From positions 1-43,762 of the forward strand of contig VBAK01000121.1 of the NCBI GenBank assembly GCA_005882275.1: 43,762 bases of DNA, written 5' to 3'. The first letter of the stretch is position 1. Every line of letters begins with the position of its first letter. The stretch is from Candidatus Segetimicrobium genomatis. Lineage in GTDB: Bacteria > Sysuimicrobiota > Sysuimicrobiia > Sysuimicrobiales > Segetimicrobiaceae. The position numbers and the translations under genes are program-made. Positions 9,035 through 19,832 of the stretch are shown piece after piece. The notes beneath the pieces were generated by a model. The model made no database searches. It was not told the DNA's origin and saw nothing but the letters and a program-made list of their open reading frames with translations.

Positions 9035-9663
9035 TCGCGTTTCTGCGCGGCCGCGTGCTGCGGCGGCTCGAGCAGATGCTCGTGGTCGACTGCGGCGGCG
9101 TGGGATACGAGGTGCACCTGCCGGGCTTCATGCGGGACGCGGCCCCACGTCTGGTCGACGGCCTCGGCGAGACCGTCGAACTGCACATCTCCTACCATGT
9201 GTCGCCGAATCAACCGCGGCCCCTCCTCGTCGGGTTCCTCCGAGGGCTCGAGCAGGAGTTCTTCGAGCGGTTCATCACCGTGGACGGGGTGGGGCCGACG
9301 AAAGCGATGAAGGCCCTGGTCCACCCCATCGAGACGATCGCCGACGCGATCGAGCGCAAGGACATCGCGTTTCTCCGCCACCTGCCCGGGATCGGCGAAC
9401 GGACGGCGGAGAAGATCGTGGCGGCCCTGCACGGCAAGATGGCCAAGTACGCCCTCCTCCACTCGGAGGCCCCGGCGGCCCCGGAGGGCGCGCCGGCGGA
9501 CTTCCGGGAGGAAGTGCTGGAGGTCCTGACTCAGCAGCTGGGTCACCGCGCCGCGGAAGCCCGTCAGATGGTCGAGCAGGCCCTCACGCGCAACCCCGGC
9601 ATCGCATCGGCCGAAGACCTGTTCCAGGAGGTCTACCGGGCCGAGCGGGGCGTGCCGGCATGA
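9031..9663 (+). CDS. ruvA: Holliday junction branch migration protein RuvA
   Basis: RuvA is the tetrameric junction-binding subunit that loads RuvB. The 210-residue product has the N-terminal OB-fold ([12 protein letters not shown]...[14 protein letters not shown]), the central helix-hairpin-helix repeats ([16 protein letters not shown] and [13 protein letters not shown]) and a short C-terminal domain III after an Ala/Pro linker. It overlaps ruvC by four bases and ruvB by four bases (ATGA). Confidence 0.97.
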   Translation: MIAFLRGRVLRRLEQMLVVDCGGVGYEVHLPGFMRDAAPRLVDGLGETVELHISYHVSPNQPRPLLVGFLRGLEQEFFERFITVDGVGPTKAMKALVHPIETIADAIERKDIAFLRHLPGIGERTAEKIVAALHGKMAKYALLHSEAPAAPEGAPADFREEVLEVLTQQLGHRAAEARQMVEQALTRNPGIASAEDLFQEVYRAERGVPA

Positions 9664-10727
9664 CCGCGGCCGGCCGCCTGGGCGAGGAGGGGCAGTCCCC
9701 GGGGGCGGCGCGCCGCGACGGCGGGGGCGGGGACGACGAGCAGTTCATCCGGAGCCTCAGGCCGGCGAGATTGGACGAGTGCATCGGCCAGGCGCGGGTG
9801 GTGAGCGGCCTCCGCATCAGCCTGCAGGCTGCGCGGGAGCGGGGGGAGGCGCTCGACCACGTCCTGCTGCACGGGCCCCCGGGGCTGGGCAAGACGACCT
9901 TTGCCAACGTCATCGCCGCGGAGATGGGGACGGGCATCGTCACCACCTCGGGTCCGGCGGTGGAGCGCGGCGGGGACCTCATGGGGATCCTCACCAACCT
10001 GAGCCGGGGCGATATCCTGTTCATCGACGAGATCCACCGGCTGCCGCGGGCCGTGGAAGAGTTCCTCTATCCGGCGATGGAGGACTTCTGCGTCAACTTC
10101 ACGATCGAGAAGGGCGCCCACGCCCGCACCCTGCGGTACGCGCTCAAGCCGTTTACGCTGGTGGGCGCGACGACGCGCGCCGGCCTCCTGTCGTCCCCCC
10201 TCCGCGAGCGCTTCGGCATCGCCCATCACCTGGATTTCTATCCGGTGGACGAGTTGAGCCGGGTGGTCGCGCGGTCCGCCTCGATCCTCGCGGTCGACGT
10301 CGTGGAGGAAGGCGCCATGGAGATCGCGCGCCGCGCCCGGGGGACGCCCCGCATCGCCAACCGGCTGCTGCGCCGCGCGCGGGACTACGCGCAGGTCCGG
10401 GCGCAGGGCCGGATCACGCTGGAGGTCGCCCGCGAGGCGCTGGAGTTCGAAGGGGTGGATCCCCTCGGGCTCACGGCCCAGGACCGCGAGCTGCTGCGGA
10501 CGATCGTGCAGGTGTACAACGGCGGCCCGGTGGGGATCGACGCGCTCGCCGCCACCCTCAACGAGGAGGTCGACAGCCTCGAGGAGATGGTCGAGCCGTT
10601 CCTCTTGAAGATCGGGCTGCTGACCCGCACCCCGGGGGGCCGGCGGGTGACCCCGCAGGCGTGCGATCATCTGGGTGTGCCCACGCCGGACCGAAGCCAG
10701 CGGAGCCAGGGCGCGTTGTTTGCATGA
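9660..10727 (+). CDS. ruvB: Holliday junction DNA helicase RuvB
   Basis: RuvB is the AAA+ motor for branch migration. The 355-residue protein has Walker [10 protein letters not shown], Walker B LFIDEIH, sensor motif VGATTRAG with an arginine finger in LRERFG, and the C-terminal winged helix ([13 protein letters not shown]). The longer upstream frame is ignored because ATG 9660 overlaps the ruvA stop and gives the usual length. The first 25 residues are a Gly/Asp-rich extension not found in shorter homologues. It overlaps the next gene by four bases. Confidence 0.97.
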   Translation: MTAAGRLGEEGQSPGAARRDGGGGDDEQFIRSLRPARLDECIGQARVVSGLRISLQAARERGEALDHVLLHGPPGLGKTTFANVIAAEMGTGIVTTSGPAVERGGDLMGILTNLSRGDILFIDEIHRLPRAVEEFLYPAMEDFCVNFTIEKGAHARTLRYALKPFTLVGATTRAGLLSSPLRERFGIAHHLDFYPVDELSRVVARSASILAVDVVEEGAMEIARRARGTPRIANRLLRRARDYAQVRAQGRITLEVAREALEFEGVDPLGLTAQDRELLRTIVQVYNGGPVGIDALAATLNEEVDSLEEMVEPFLLKIGLLTRTPGGRRVTPQACDHLGVPTPDRSQRSQGALFA

Positions 10728-10939
10728 CGGTCTCGACATTCGGGCGCGGCCTGGTGGGACTCGGCCTGGTCATCGCCGTGCTGGGCGCGGTGTTGTGGCT
10801 GTTCGGGGGCCTGCCGCGTCTCCCCGGCGACATCTATCTGCAGCGCAAGGGGTTCACCCTCTACATCCCGATCACCACCGGCCTCCTGCTCAGCATCCTC
10901 GCGACCCTCCTGCTGAACCTGTTGTTCGTGCGCCGATGA
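10724..10939 (+). CDS. DUF2905 small membrane protein
   Basis: A 71-residue protein with two membrane helices (about 5-28 and 47-67). Between them is the family signature: [10 protein letters not shown] then a short basic stretch and F-x-Y-I-P. DUF2905 proteins have no known function but are regularly found next to ruvB in Terrabacteria. ATG 10724 overlaps the ruvB stop; its own stop overlaps the ATG of the next gene, so all belong to one transcript. Confidence 0.9.
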   Translation: MTVSTFGRGLVGLGLVIAVLGAVLWLFGGLPRLPGDIYLQRKGFTLYIPITTGLLLSILATLLLNLLFVRR

Positions 10940-12087
10940 TGCGACGGGTGGTCGCGGCGGCGCTGGCCGCTTCCCTCGTCTACGCCGGCGCGCTCGCGCG
11001 GCGCCCCGCCCAGGCGTTCGAGCCCCCCCTGATCCGGGTCGGCGTCGCGGTCGAGCAGCCGGCCGTCCGAATCGACGCCGACGCCCCGATCGCCGCGGCC
11101 GATGTGATCCGGGGGAGCAGCGCGCTCCTCGAGGCCGGCTCGTGGGAGTTCGAGCCCACCCCGTCCGGGATGTCGGTGTCCGGGACGGCCCTGGGACCCG
11201 TGGTCCGGCTGACCGTGGCGAAGGGATTCCTGAGCGCCAAGGGTCAGCCGTACCGGGGCGCCATCGAACTCCGGCGCACGGCCGCCGTCCGGCTCACGGC
11301 GATCAACGAGTTGAGCATCGAGCAGTACCTCTACGGCGTGATCAAGGGCGAGATCGATCCGCGCTGGCCGCCGGAGGCGGTGAAGGCGCAGGCGGTGGCG
11401 GCCCGGACGCTGGCGTTTGAAAACCTGATCTCGGCCCACGCCAAGTATCCGGCCGAGGGGTATGTGCTGCGGGCGACGACCGACTCCCAGGTGTACCTGG
11501 GTGTGGCCGGCGAGGATCCGGCCGCGATCGCCGCCGTGGACGCGACGCGGGGGATCGTGGCGACCTTCCGCAGCCGGCCGATCTTCGCCGCCTACCACTC
11601 GAATTCCGGGGGCCACACGGAGGACAGCGAGAACGTCTGGGGGACGCCCCACCCCTACCTGCGGGGGGTGCCGGACCCCTACGCGCTCGACGAGCCCGGG
11701 ACCCAGTGGACGGCCCGGCTGTCCCTCTCCACGATCGAGGCGGATGTGCGCCGCCTCGGGGTGTACACGACCGGGCTGATGGCGATCGAGCCCGGCCGCG
11801 TCACGCCGTGGGGCCGGGCGGTCACCGTGCGGCTGCTCGAAGAAGGGGGACGGACCCAGGAGATCGGCGCCAACCAGTTCCGCCTCGCGGTGGGCCCCGG
11901 CCTGATTCGCAGCACGATGTTTACCATCACCAGGGACGGCGCCGACATCACGTTCGCCGGGCGGGGGTCCGGGCACGGGGTCGGCCTCGATCAATGGGGC
12001 GCCCGGGCCATGGCCGTCCAGGGGTTCACCTTCGAGCAGATCCTGAGCTACTATTACACGGGGATCGCGTTCGAACGACGGTTCTGA
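10936..12087 (+). CDS. SpoIID/LytB domain protein
   Basis: A 383-residue exported protein with an N-terminal signal segment (residues 1-28). The SpoIID domain is seen from about residue 105: INELSIEQYLYGVIKGEI, then WPPEAVKAQAVAARTLA, YHSNSGGHTEDSENVWG, and near the end GRGSGHGVGLDQWGARAMA. In Bacillus, SpoIID is a lytic transglycosylase that trims denuded glycan strands during engulfment; relatives in non-sporulating bacteria act in cell-wall turnover. The conserved Glu in the IKGEI region is kept. No other sporulation gene is in the window, so a general wall role is more likely here. It lies in the ruv-queA cluster as in many Bacillota. Confidence 0.92.
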   Translation: MMRRVVAAALAASLVYAGALARRPAQAFEPPLIRVGVAVEQPAVRIDADAPIAAADVIRGSSALLEAGSWEFEPTPSGMSVSGTALGPVVRLTVAKGFLSAKGQPYRGAIELRRTAAVRLTAINELSIEQYLYGVIKGEIDPRWPPEAVKAQAVAARTLAFENLISAHAKYPAEGYVLRATTDSQVYLGVAGEDPAAIAAVDATRGIVATFRSRPIFAAYHSNSGGHTEDSENVWGTPHPYLRGVPDPYALDEPGTQWTARLSLSTIEADVRRLGVYTTGLMAIEPGRVTPWGRAVTVRLLEEGGRTQEIGANQFRLAVGPGLIRSTMFTITRDGADITFAGRGSGHGVGLDQWGARAMAVQGFTFEQILSYYYTGIAFERRF

Positions 12088-12110
12088 GCACCCCATCCCG
12101 CGTGGGGACG

Positions 12111-13133
12111 ATGAAGCTCGCGGACTTCGACTACCTTCTGCCCCGGGACCTGATCGCGCAGGTTCCCGCGCGGCCGCGCGACAGCTCGCGCCTCCTCGTG
12201 CTCGACCGGGCGGCCGGTGAGATCGACCACCGGGTGTTCCGCGAGTTGCCCGAGTACCTTCGGCCGGCCGATGTCCTCGTGCTCAACGACACCAAAGTCC
12301 TGCCCGCCCGCCTGCGGGCCCGGCGTCCCACCGGGGGGGCCGTGGAGGTGCTGCTGCTGCGTCCCACCGCACAGGGCGTCTGGGAGGCGCTGATCAAGCC
12401 CGCGCGGCGCATCCGGGAGGGCGCGCGTCTCATCTTCGCGCCGGGCGTCCTGGAGGGCGTGGCGGGCGAGCGAACGGCGGCCGGCACCCGGTTGATCGCG
12501 CTGGAGCATCACGGCGATCTGCTCAGGGTGCTGGACCAGGTGGGCGAGCCGCCGATCCCCCCGTACATCGCGCGGACGCCGGAAGATCCCCGGGACTACC
12601 AGACGGTCTACGCACGGGCCGCCGGCGCCGTCGCCGCGCCGACCGCCGGGCTGCACTTCACCGAGGCGCTGCTGGCCGGGATTCGCGCGCGGGGGACGGC
12701 GATCGCGTTCCTGACGCTGCATGTCGGATGGGGCACGTTTCGCCCGATCACGGTGGAGGACGTGGCGTCTCACCGGATGGAGGCGGAGGTCTATGAGGTG
12801 AGCCCGGAGGCCGCCGCGGCCATCAACGACGCGCGCGCGCGGGGCGGGCGGATCATCGCCGTGGGGACCACCTGCGTGCGCACGCTGGAGTCCGCCGTCG
12901 ACGACGCCGGCCGCATCCGCCCCGGCGCCGGCAGCGCCACGCTGTTCATCGCGCCGGGGTATCGCTTCCGCGCCACGGACGTCCTGGTCACCAACTTCCA
13001 CCTGCCCCGCTCGACGCCGCTCATGCTCGCCGGCGCGTTCGCGGGGCGCGAGCGCCTGCTCGCGGCGTACGCCGAGGCGATTCGCCGGCGGTACCGCTTC
13101 TACAGTTTCGGGGATGCGATGCTGATCCGCTGA
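12111..13133 (+). CDS. queA: tRNA preQ1(34) S-adenosylmethionine ribosyltransferase-isomerase QueA
   Basis: QueA adds and rearranges the ribosyl group of SAM onto 7-aminomethyl-7-deazaguanine at tRNA position 34, forming epoxyqueuosine. The 340-residue protein shows the family blocks DFDYLLPRDLIAQVPARPRD, VLNDTKVLPARL, APTAGLHFTE, HVGWGTFRP and TTCVRTLES. ATG 12111 follows GGGGACG. The partner enzyme gene tgt lies 2.3 kb downstream, separated by two minus-strand genes. In most relatives queA and tgt are adjacent, so those two genes look like an insertion. Confidence 0.96.
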   Translation: MKLADFDYLLPRDLIAQVPARPRDSSRLLVLDRAAGEIDHRVFRELPEYLRPADVLVLNDTKVLPARLRARRPTGGAVEVLLLRPTAQGVWEALIKPARRIREGARLIFAPGVLEGVAGERTAAGTRLIALEHHGDLLRVLDQVGEPPIPPYIARTPEDPRDYQTVYARAAGAVAAPTAGLHFTEALLAGIRARGTAIAFLTLHVGWGTFRPITVEDVASHRMEAEVYEVSPEAAAAINDARARGGRIIAVGTTCVRTLESAVDDAGRIRPGAGSATLFIAPGYRFRATDVLVTNFHLPRSTPLMLAGAFAGRERLLAAYAEAIRRRYRFYSFGDAMLIR

Positions 13134-13140
13134 GCGGCCC

Positions 13141-13169
13141 GGGCCGTCGCGATAGACGCGCCGCGGCCC
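13141..13169. terminator. Possible bidirectional hairpin between convergent genes
   Basis: GGGCCG (13141-13146) pairs with CGGCCC (13164-13169), and CGCG with CGCG inside it. It lies exactly between the ends of queA and the convergent minus-strand gene, but lacks a T tract on either strand. Confidence 0.3.
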
Positions 13170-13178
13170 GCGCGGAGG

Positions 13179-13688
13179 TCACTCCGGGGGGGCGAGCCGG
13201 GTCCACCCACGTGTGTAGGGGTTCCACTTCTCCAGAGGACGGCCGAGGTAATCGCGCCCCTCCACCTGATAGCCGGCCGCCAGGAGGCGTTTGCGGGCCT
13301 CGGCGTAATAGCGGTAGTCGAGCTGCCAGGCGCCGCGCAGGGGATTGCGGTACAGCCCGAGCCCGCCCAACAGCCGCTCGATATTCTGCGCCTCCGAATC
13401 GGCCGCCCGCAGTTCGACGCTCTGGGTGAGCGTGCCGAAGGCTTCCACCTTGGGAGCCTGGGGGGCGGCGGGAGGAGCGCCCCCGGGGTTCGCCGCGGTT
13501 GCTCTTCCGGGCACACCGGCTGCGGGCCCCGGCTTCGAGGCTGCCGGCGCGGAGCCCGCCGGGGTCGCAGGCGCCGGGGTTCCGGCCGCGGCGGGCGGGG
13601 TCGCGGCGGCGCGCTGCGCCTTGATGGCCTCGGCCTTCGCCTTCGCCGCGGCGATCTTCTCTTCGCGAGTCATCTCGGATTCGCCCAT
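13179..13688 (-). CDS. Unknown protein with coiled-coil start and Ala/Pro linker
   Basis: A 169-residue protein on the minus strand. I chose the ATG at 13686-13688, preceded on that strand by GAGAGGGAT; the frame is open much further, but that part lies across the opposite gene. Residues 1-27 are a charged helix (EEKIAAAKAKAEAIKAQ), residues 28-80 a low-complexity Ala/Pro/Gly linker, and 85-169 a small folded domain with aromatic and basic residues (LGRPLEKWNPYTRGW). I do not recognise it. No membrane segment or signal is seen. It lies between queA and a membrane glycosyltransferase, and a copy of the dispersed hairpin repeat lies just ahead of its ribosome-binding site. Confidence 0.6.
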   Translation of the reverse strand: MGESEMTREEKIAAAKAKAEAIKAQRAAATPPAAAGTPAPATPAGSAPAASKPGPAAGVPGRATAANPGGAPPAAPQAPKVEAFGTLTQSVELRAADSEAQNIERLLGGLGLYRNPLRGAWQLDYRYYAEARKRLLAAGYQVEGRDYLGRPLEKWNPYTRGWTRLAPPE

Positions 13689-13701
13689 ATCCCTCTCCCG
13701 C

Positions 13702-13720
13702 GCCCCCGCAGGGGGCAACC
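13702..13720 (-). repeat. Partial copy of the dispersed two-hairpin repeat
   Basis: Read on the minus strand this is GGTTGCCCCCTGCGGGGGC, identical to the first hairpin of the tandem units at 37468-37569. The second hairpin is absent. It ends about 13 bases before the start codon of the minus-strand gene, so it would lie in that gene's 5' leader. Confidence 0.7.
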
Positions 13721-13802
13721 TCTCCACCGAGAGGTTCTTCACGGGCGTCTGCGGTCCCTGGAGCTCAGGGTCCGCGCGCCGGACACCCGCTGCTTGCCGT
13801 TT

Positions 13803-13838
13803 GCTCCATTCCGGTTTGGAGCCCCGCAGGGGACAGCC
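13803..13838 (-). repeat. Diverged copy of the dispersed two-hairpin repeat
   Basis: Read on the minus strand it gives GG-CTG-TCCCCTGCGGGG then CTCCAAACCGGAATGGAGC. Compared with the units at 37468-37569 the GCTCC/GGAGC stem is kept while its loop is two bases longer. It follows the stop of the minus-strand glycosyltransferase gene by about 18 bases. Confidence 0.65.
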
Positions 13839-13855
13839 ACGGCCGGCCGGGCAGG

Positions 13856-16691
<2,836 letters not shown>

Positions 16692-16693
16692 GG

Positions 16694-16984
16694 TTGACCC
16701 CGCAGCAGGTCCAGCAGGTCACGTCGCTGCTGCCGCTGCTGGTCCTTTTCGCGGTCTTCTACGTCATGCTGATCCGGCCGCAGCAAGTCCAGCAGAAAAA
16801 ATATCGGGAGATGCTGGCGCGCCTCAAGAAGGGAGACCGGGTGCTGACCCGCGGAGGTTTGTACGGCGTCATTCTGGACGTCAAGGACAACGACCTGACG
16901 CTCGAACTCGCCCAGAACGTCCGCGTCCGGGCGGACCGCACGGCGGTCCAGTCGCTCGCGAAGCGGGGGGCCGCGGGAGGATAA
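16694..16984 (+). CDS. yajC: Preprotein translocase subunit YajC
   Basis: A 96-residue protein from TTG 16694, with one N-terminal membrane helix (about residues 10-28) ending in the conserved VMLIRPQQ and QKKY. It is followed by the small cytoplasmic domain with LKKGDRVLTRGGLYGVI. YajC associates with the SecDF-YidC complex and aids protein export. The tgt-yajC pairing is widespread. secD and secF, which often follow, are absent; an HD hydrolase follows instead. Confidence 0.94.
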   Translation: MTPQQVQQVTSLLPLLVLFAVFYVMLIRPQQVQQKKYREMLARLKKGDRVLTRGGLYGVILDVKDNDLTLELAQNVRVRADRTAVQSLAKRGAAGG

Positions 16985-17003
16985 CCCGGCCTCCCCGCCG
17001 ACC

Positions 17004-17717
17004 ATGGCCGACACCCGCAGCGCCGCCAGCCAGGTCACGCCCAGCCTCACGGGCCGCCCCTTGACCCTCGACGACATCAAGCGAGATCCCGAGGTCGAGG
17101 CGTATATCGCGAAGGCCGACGAATACACGGGCGCGATCGGGTACACCGAGCACGGGGCCCGGCATGCGAACCTGGTCGCCAGCATCGGCGGCAACGTCCT
17201 GCGGCGGCTGGCGCGCCCGGAGCGGTCGATCCACCTGGCGGCGATCGCCGGATACCTGCACGACATCGGAAACGTCGTGGGCCGGGTCAACCACGAGCAC
17301 ACCGGCGCCCTGCTGGCCAGCCGGATTCTCTGCCGCCTCGGGATGGACCCGATCGAGATGGCGATCGTCATGGGCGCGGTCGGCAACCACGAGGAGCAGA
17401 CCGGAGATCCCGTGAGCGACGTGGGGGCGGCGGTGATCGTCTCGGACAAGTCGGATGTCCACCGGACCCGGGTGCGCAACCCCGATCCGACCACCTTCGA
17501 CATTCACGACCGGGTCAATCACGCCGTGGAGCACTCATTTCTACGCGTCGATGAGACGGCCCGGACGATCACCCTGGAGCTGGCGATCGACACCCGCCTG
17601 TCCCAGGTGATGGAGTACTTCGAGATCTTTCTGCCGCGCATGGTCATGTGCCGCCGGGCGGCGAAGTTACTGGGGTGTGAGTTCAAGCTGATGATCAACG
17701 GGACGAAGCTCCTGTAG
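17004..17717 (+). CDS. HD-domain phosphohydrolase
   Basis: A 237-residue soluble protein from ATG 17004. The metal-binding HD signature is complete: H in EHGARHANLV, HD in YLHDIGN, the following H in NHEHTG, and GNHEE. A conserved Asp near ALVSDKSDV-like sequence (IVSDKSDVHRTR) completes the site. HD proteins of this kind hydrolyse nucleotides or phosphoesters; substrate cannot be told from sequence. It lies 19 bases after yajC and so is probably on the same transcript. No other domain is fused to it. Confidence 0.82.
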   Translation: MADTRSAASQVTPSLTGRPLTLDDIKRDPEVEAYIAKADEYTGAIGYTEHGARHANLVASIGGNVLRRLARPERSIHLAAIAGYLHDIGNVVGRVNHEHTGALLASRILCRLGMDPIEMAIVMGAVGNHEEQTGDPVSDVGAAVIVSDKSDVHRTRVRNPDPTTFDIHDRVNHAVEHSFLRVDETARTITLELAIDTRLSQVMEYFEIFLPRMVMCRRAAKLLGCEFKLMINGTKLL

Positions 17718-17729
17718 GGGGGGACGCGT

Positions 17730-18059
17730 ATGCCTGCCTGGCTGTACGTCTGCAAGTCGTGTGGGAGCACCCACGAGGCGCCTCTGCGGCCCGGGGGCAC
17801 CGTGTACCTGCGCTGCCTGACCACCCGTGAGTGGTCCTGGTACGAGCCGACGGTGTTCACCCTTCCCGGCGAGCCGCGGGTGCGGGCCGGAGCGAGAGTC
17901 GGATCGTCTCGTGCCGGGGCGCCGCGGAAGGGAACGGCGGCTGCCCCCAGGCGCGGCTCCGGCACGGCTCGGGCGGCCCGGCGGCCTGCGGCGGCTCGGG
18001 CCGCCCGCAAGACCGCTGCCCGACGGGTGCCCCGGGGCGGTCGCAAGAAGCGGCGGTAG
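17730..18059 (+). CDS. Zinc-ribbon protein with histone-like basic tail
   Basis: A 109-residue protein from ATG 17730, preceded by GGGGGG. The first 45 residues hold CKSCGS and a later cysteine (LRCLTT) in a small beta-rich unit, like half or a degenerate zinc ribbon. From residue 50 to the end the sequence is almost only Arg, Ala, Gly, Lys and Pro, as in histone H1-like or AlgP-type tails, ending in KKRR. This suggests a nucleic-acid-binding protein, perhaps of the nucleoid or ribosome; that is inference. It lies 12 bases after the HD gene and is followed by a terminator. Confidence 0.7.
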   Translation: MPAWLYVCKSCGSTHEAPLRPGGTVYLRCLTTREWSWYEPTVFTLPGEPRVRAGARVGSSRAGAPRKGTAAAPRRGSGTARAARRPAAARAARKTAARRVPRGGRKKRR

Positions 18060-18090
18060 CCTGGGCCGACGATAGTGCGATCTTGGCCGA

Positions 18091-18111
18091 CAGGGGCCGT
18101 CCCTGGTTTTT
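18091..18111 (+). terminator. Rho-independent terminator
   Basis: CAGGG (18091-18095), loop GCCGT and CCCTG (18101-18105), then G and five T (18107-18111). It is a short stem but well placed, 30 bases after the zinc-ribbon gene and ahead of the hem operon. Confidence 0.5.
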
Positions 18112-18130
18112 CCCATCGGTTGGAACAGCA

Positions 18131-18170
18131 GGATTTTATAGAATTACACAGAATTCCATAGATTTGTGAC
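18131..18170 (+). promoter_or_regulatory. Four 10-bp direct repeats, a likely operator of the hem operon
   Basis: Four consecutive decamers, GGATTTTATA, GAATTACACA, GAATTCCATA and GATTTGTGAC, share a G-[AG]-A-[AT]-T-T start at exact 10-base spacing, one DNA turn. They run across the GTG start (18166) of a gene for a BldC-like regulator. The block is A+T-rich in a very G+C-rich genome. BldC of Streptomyces is known to bind such head-to-tail A+T-rich repeats cooperatively, so autoregulation is a natural inference. Confidence 0.6.
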
Positions 18171-18810
18171 CCATGCCGGATTGGCTGGACAGGCCCGAAC
18201 GCGCTGGTTGACCCTGGGAGAAGCCGCCCAACTCCTGGGGGTAGATGTTACCACGCTGCGCGGCTGGGCGGACACGGGCAAGGTACGGGTCTTCCGGACG
18301 CCGGGCGGACACCGCCGTTTCGACGCCGCAGATCTCGAATCGCTGCTCCGCGCGTCCCCACCCAGGCGGACGACCGGTCGCCCGGCCGAACATGCGCTCA
18401 CCGCGGGCGGACCTCCGCCCCGGGAGTGGCTGGCGTCCAGGGCGTGGTACGCCCGCATCGGCGAGTCTTCCCGGAAGCGCGTGGGGGCGCTCTGCGGCGA
18501 GCTCATGCGGATCCTGGCCTCCATCCCGGGTGGGGAGCCTGTCGGGCCGCCCCATCTGGCCGAGGCCAGGCGGATCGGCACGGCCCTCGGTCGCGAGGTC
18601 GCGGGGTTGGGGCTCACCCCCGCGCAGACCACGGAAGTCTTTCTGCACTTCAAGTCGCACGTGACGGAGATGCTGACCACTCCTCCACGGAGCGGGTTCG
18701 GCCAGATCCGGTCGCTGCGCGATACCGATGCATTTCTGGGAGAAGTCCTCCAGGCGATGATGGAGGCCGGCGACGCGGCCGGGACCTGGGCGGCGGAGCC
18801 GCACGAATGA
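18166..18810 (+). CDS. BldC/MerR-like transcription regulator with helical sensor domain
   Basis: A 214-residue protein from GTG 18166. Residues 12-62 form an excisionase/BldC-type winged helix-turn-helix: LTLGEAAQLLGVDVTTLRGW, then the wing with TPGGHRRF. After a Pro/Arg linker, residues 85-205 are all-helical, with W, Y and R residues spaced as in RsbR-type or related four-helix sensor domains. I see no cobalamin-binding Rossmann domain, so it is not a CarH. Its stop overlaps hemC by four bases, which suggests it controls heme synthesis; the signal it senses is unknown. The four decamer repeats at its start are the probable binding site. Confidence 0.8.
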   Translation: MTHAGLAGQARTRWLTLGEAAQLLGVDVTTLRGWADTGKVRVFRTPGGHRRFDAADLESLLRASPPRRTTGRPAEHALTAGGPPPREWLASRAWYARIGESSRKRVGALCGELMRILASIPGGEPVGPPHLAEARRIGTALGREVAGLGLTPAQTTEVFLHFKSHVTEMLTTPPRSGFGQIRSLRDTDAFLGEVLQAMMEAGDAAGTWAAEPHE

Positions 18811-19832
18811 CGCGGGCGCGCCTGCGGCTTGGAACGCGCGGGAGCCGGCTGAGCCTGCGCCAGACCGAACTGGCGGCCGGCGTGCTCCGTGCGCACGCCC
18901 GCGGCGGGAGCGAGGCGGCGTTGGAGGTTGTGGTGATTCAGACCGCCGGCGACCGCGCGCAGGATGTCCCGCTCGAGCACCTGGAGGGGATCGGGTTCTT
19001 CGCCAGGGAGTTGGAGACCGCCTTGCTCGAGGGGCGCTGCGATCTCGCCGTGCACAGCGCCAAGGATCTCCCAACGGAGATCCACCGCGATCTCGTGCTC
19101 GGGGCGTTTACCCCGCGGGCCGACCCGAGGGATGTGCTGGTCGCCGGGCCCGGCCGGTGGCTGGCGACCCTGCCGCCGGGCGCGAGCGTCGCGACGAGCA
19201 GCGTGCGCCGCAGCGCGCAGATTCTCCACTTCCGTCCCGACCTGCGCACCGTCCCGATCCGCGGCAATATCGACACCCGTCTGGGAAAGCTCGACAGCGG
19301 TGTCTACGACGCGCTCTGTCTTGCCGGCGCGGGGCTGGTCCGGATGGATTGGCAGGAGCGGATCAGCGAGTGGCTGGAGCCGGAGATCATGCTCCCGGCC
19401 CCCGGCCAGGGCGCGCTGGTTCTGGAAGCGCGCCGCGGGGACGAAGATCTCCTGGAATGGTTGGGCGGCCTCGACCACAGACCGACCCGGATCGCCGTGG
19501 AAGCGGAGCGCGCCTTCGTGGCGCGCCTGGGAAGCGGGTGCCGGGCGCCCGCGGCCGCGCTCGCCGCGGTCGATCACGGCACCGTCACCCTGGAAGGGCT
19601 GATCGCCTTGCCGGACGGCAGCGCGGTCCGCAGGCACACGGCCACCGGGCCGGCCGGTGAAGCCGGAGCGCTCGGGATCGCTGTGGCCGACCATCTCCTG
19701 GCCGATTCCGGGTTCGCGCTGGACGTCGTTCGATCGTCCGCCTCCGCGGGGCCCCGCGGCAATTCCGCGCCGCCGGCGGCGCCCAGGGACGGCCCTCCCC
19801 GCGGCCCGGCGCGCAAGGATCTCGCGCGGTGA
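18807..19832 (+). CDS. hemC: Hydroxymethylbilane synthase (porphobilinogen deaminase)
   Basis: HemC joins four porphobilinogens into hydroxymethylbilane. The 341-residue protein has the family blocks LGTRGSRLSLRQTE, GFFARELETALLEG, DLAVHSAKDLP, SSVRRSAQ, PIRGNIDTRLGKL and APGQGAL. The dipyrromethane cofactor cysteine is Cys245 in GSGCRAP. A C-terminal tail of about 35 Pro/Arg/Gly-rich residues is an extension. It overlaps the regulator gene before it and hemD after it by four bases each. Confidence 0.97.
   Translation: MTRARLRLGTRGSRLSLRQTELAAGVLRAHARGGSEAALEVVVIQTAGDRAQDVPLEHLEGIGFFARELETALLEGRCDLAVHSAKDLPTEIHRDLVLGAFTPRADPRDVLVAGPGRWLATLPPGASVATSSVRRSAQILHFRPDLRTVPIRGNIDTRLGKLDSGVYDALCLAGAGLVRMDWQERISEWLEPEIMLPAPGQGALVLEARRGDEDLLEWLGGLDHRPTRIAVEAERAFVARLGSGCRAPAAALAAVDHGTVTLEGLIALPDGSAVRRHTATGPAGEAGALGIAVADHLLADSGFALDVVRSSASAGPRGNSAPPAAPRDGPPRGPARKDLAR

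Noticed and set aside
10936-12087. Evidence that the organism forms endospores, from the SpoIID gene
   Set aside because: SpoIID-domain proteins are common in non-sporulating bacteria and no other sporulation gene is seen here.
18166-18810. CarH/LitR-type B12 photoreceptor
   Set aside because: The helix-turn-helix is similar, but there is no cobalamin-binding Rossmann domain or ExxHxxH-like site after the helical region.
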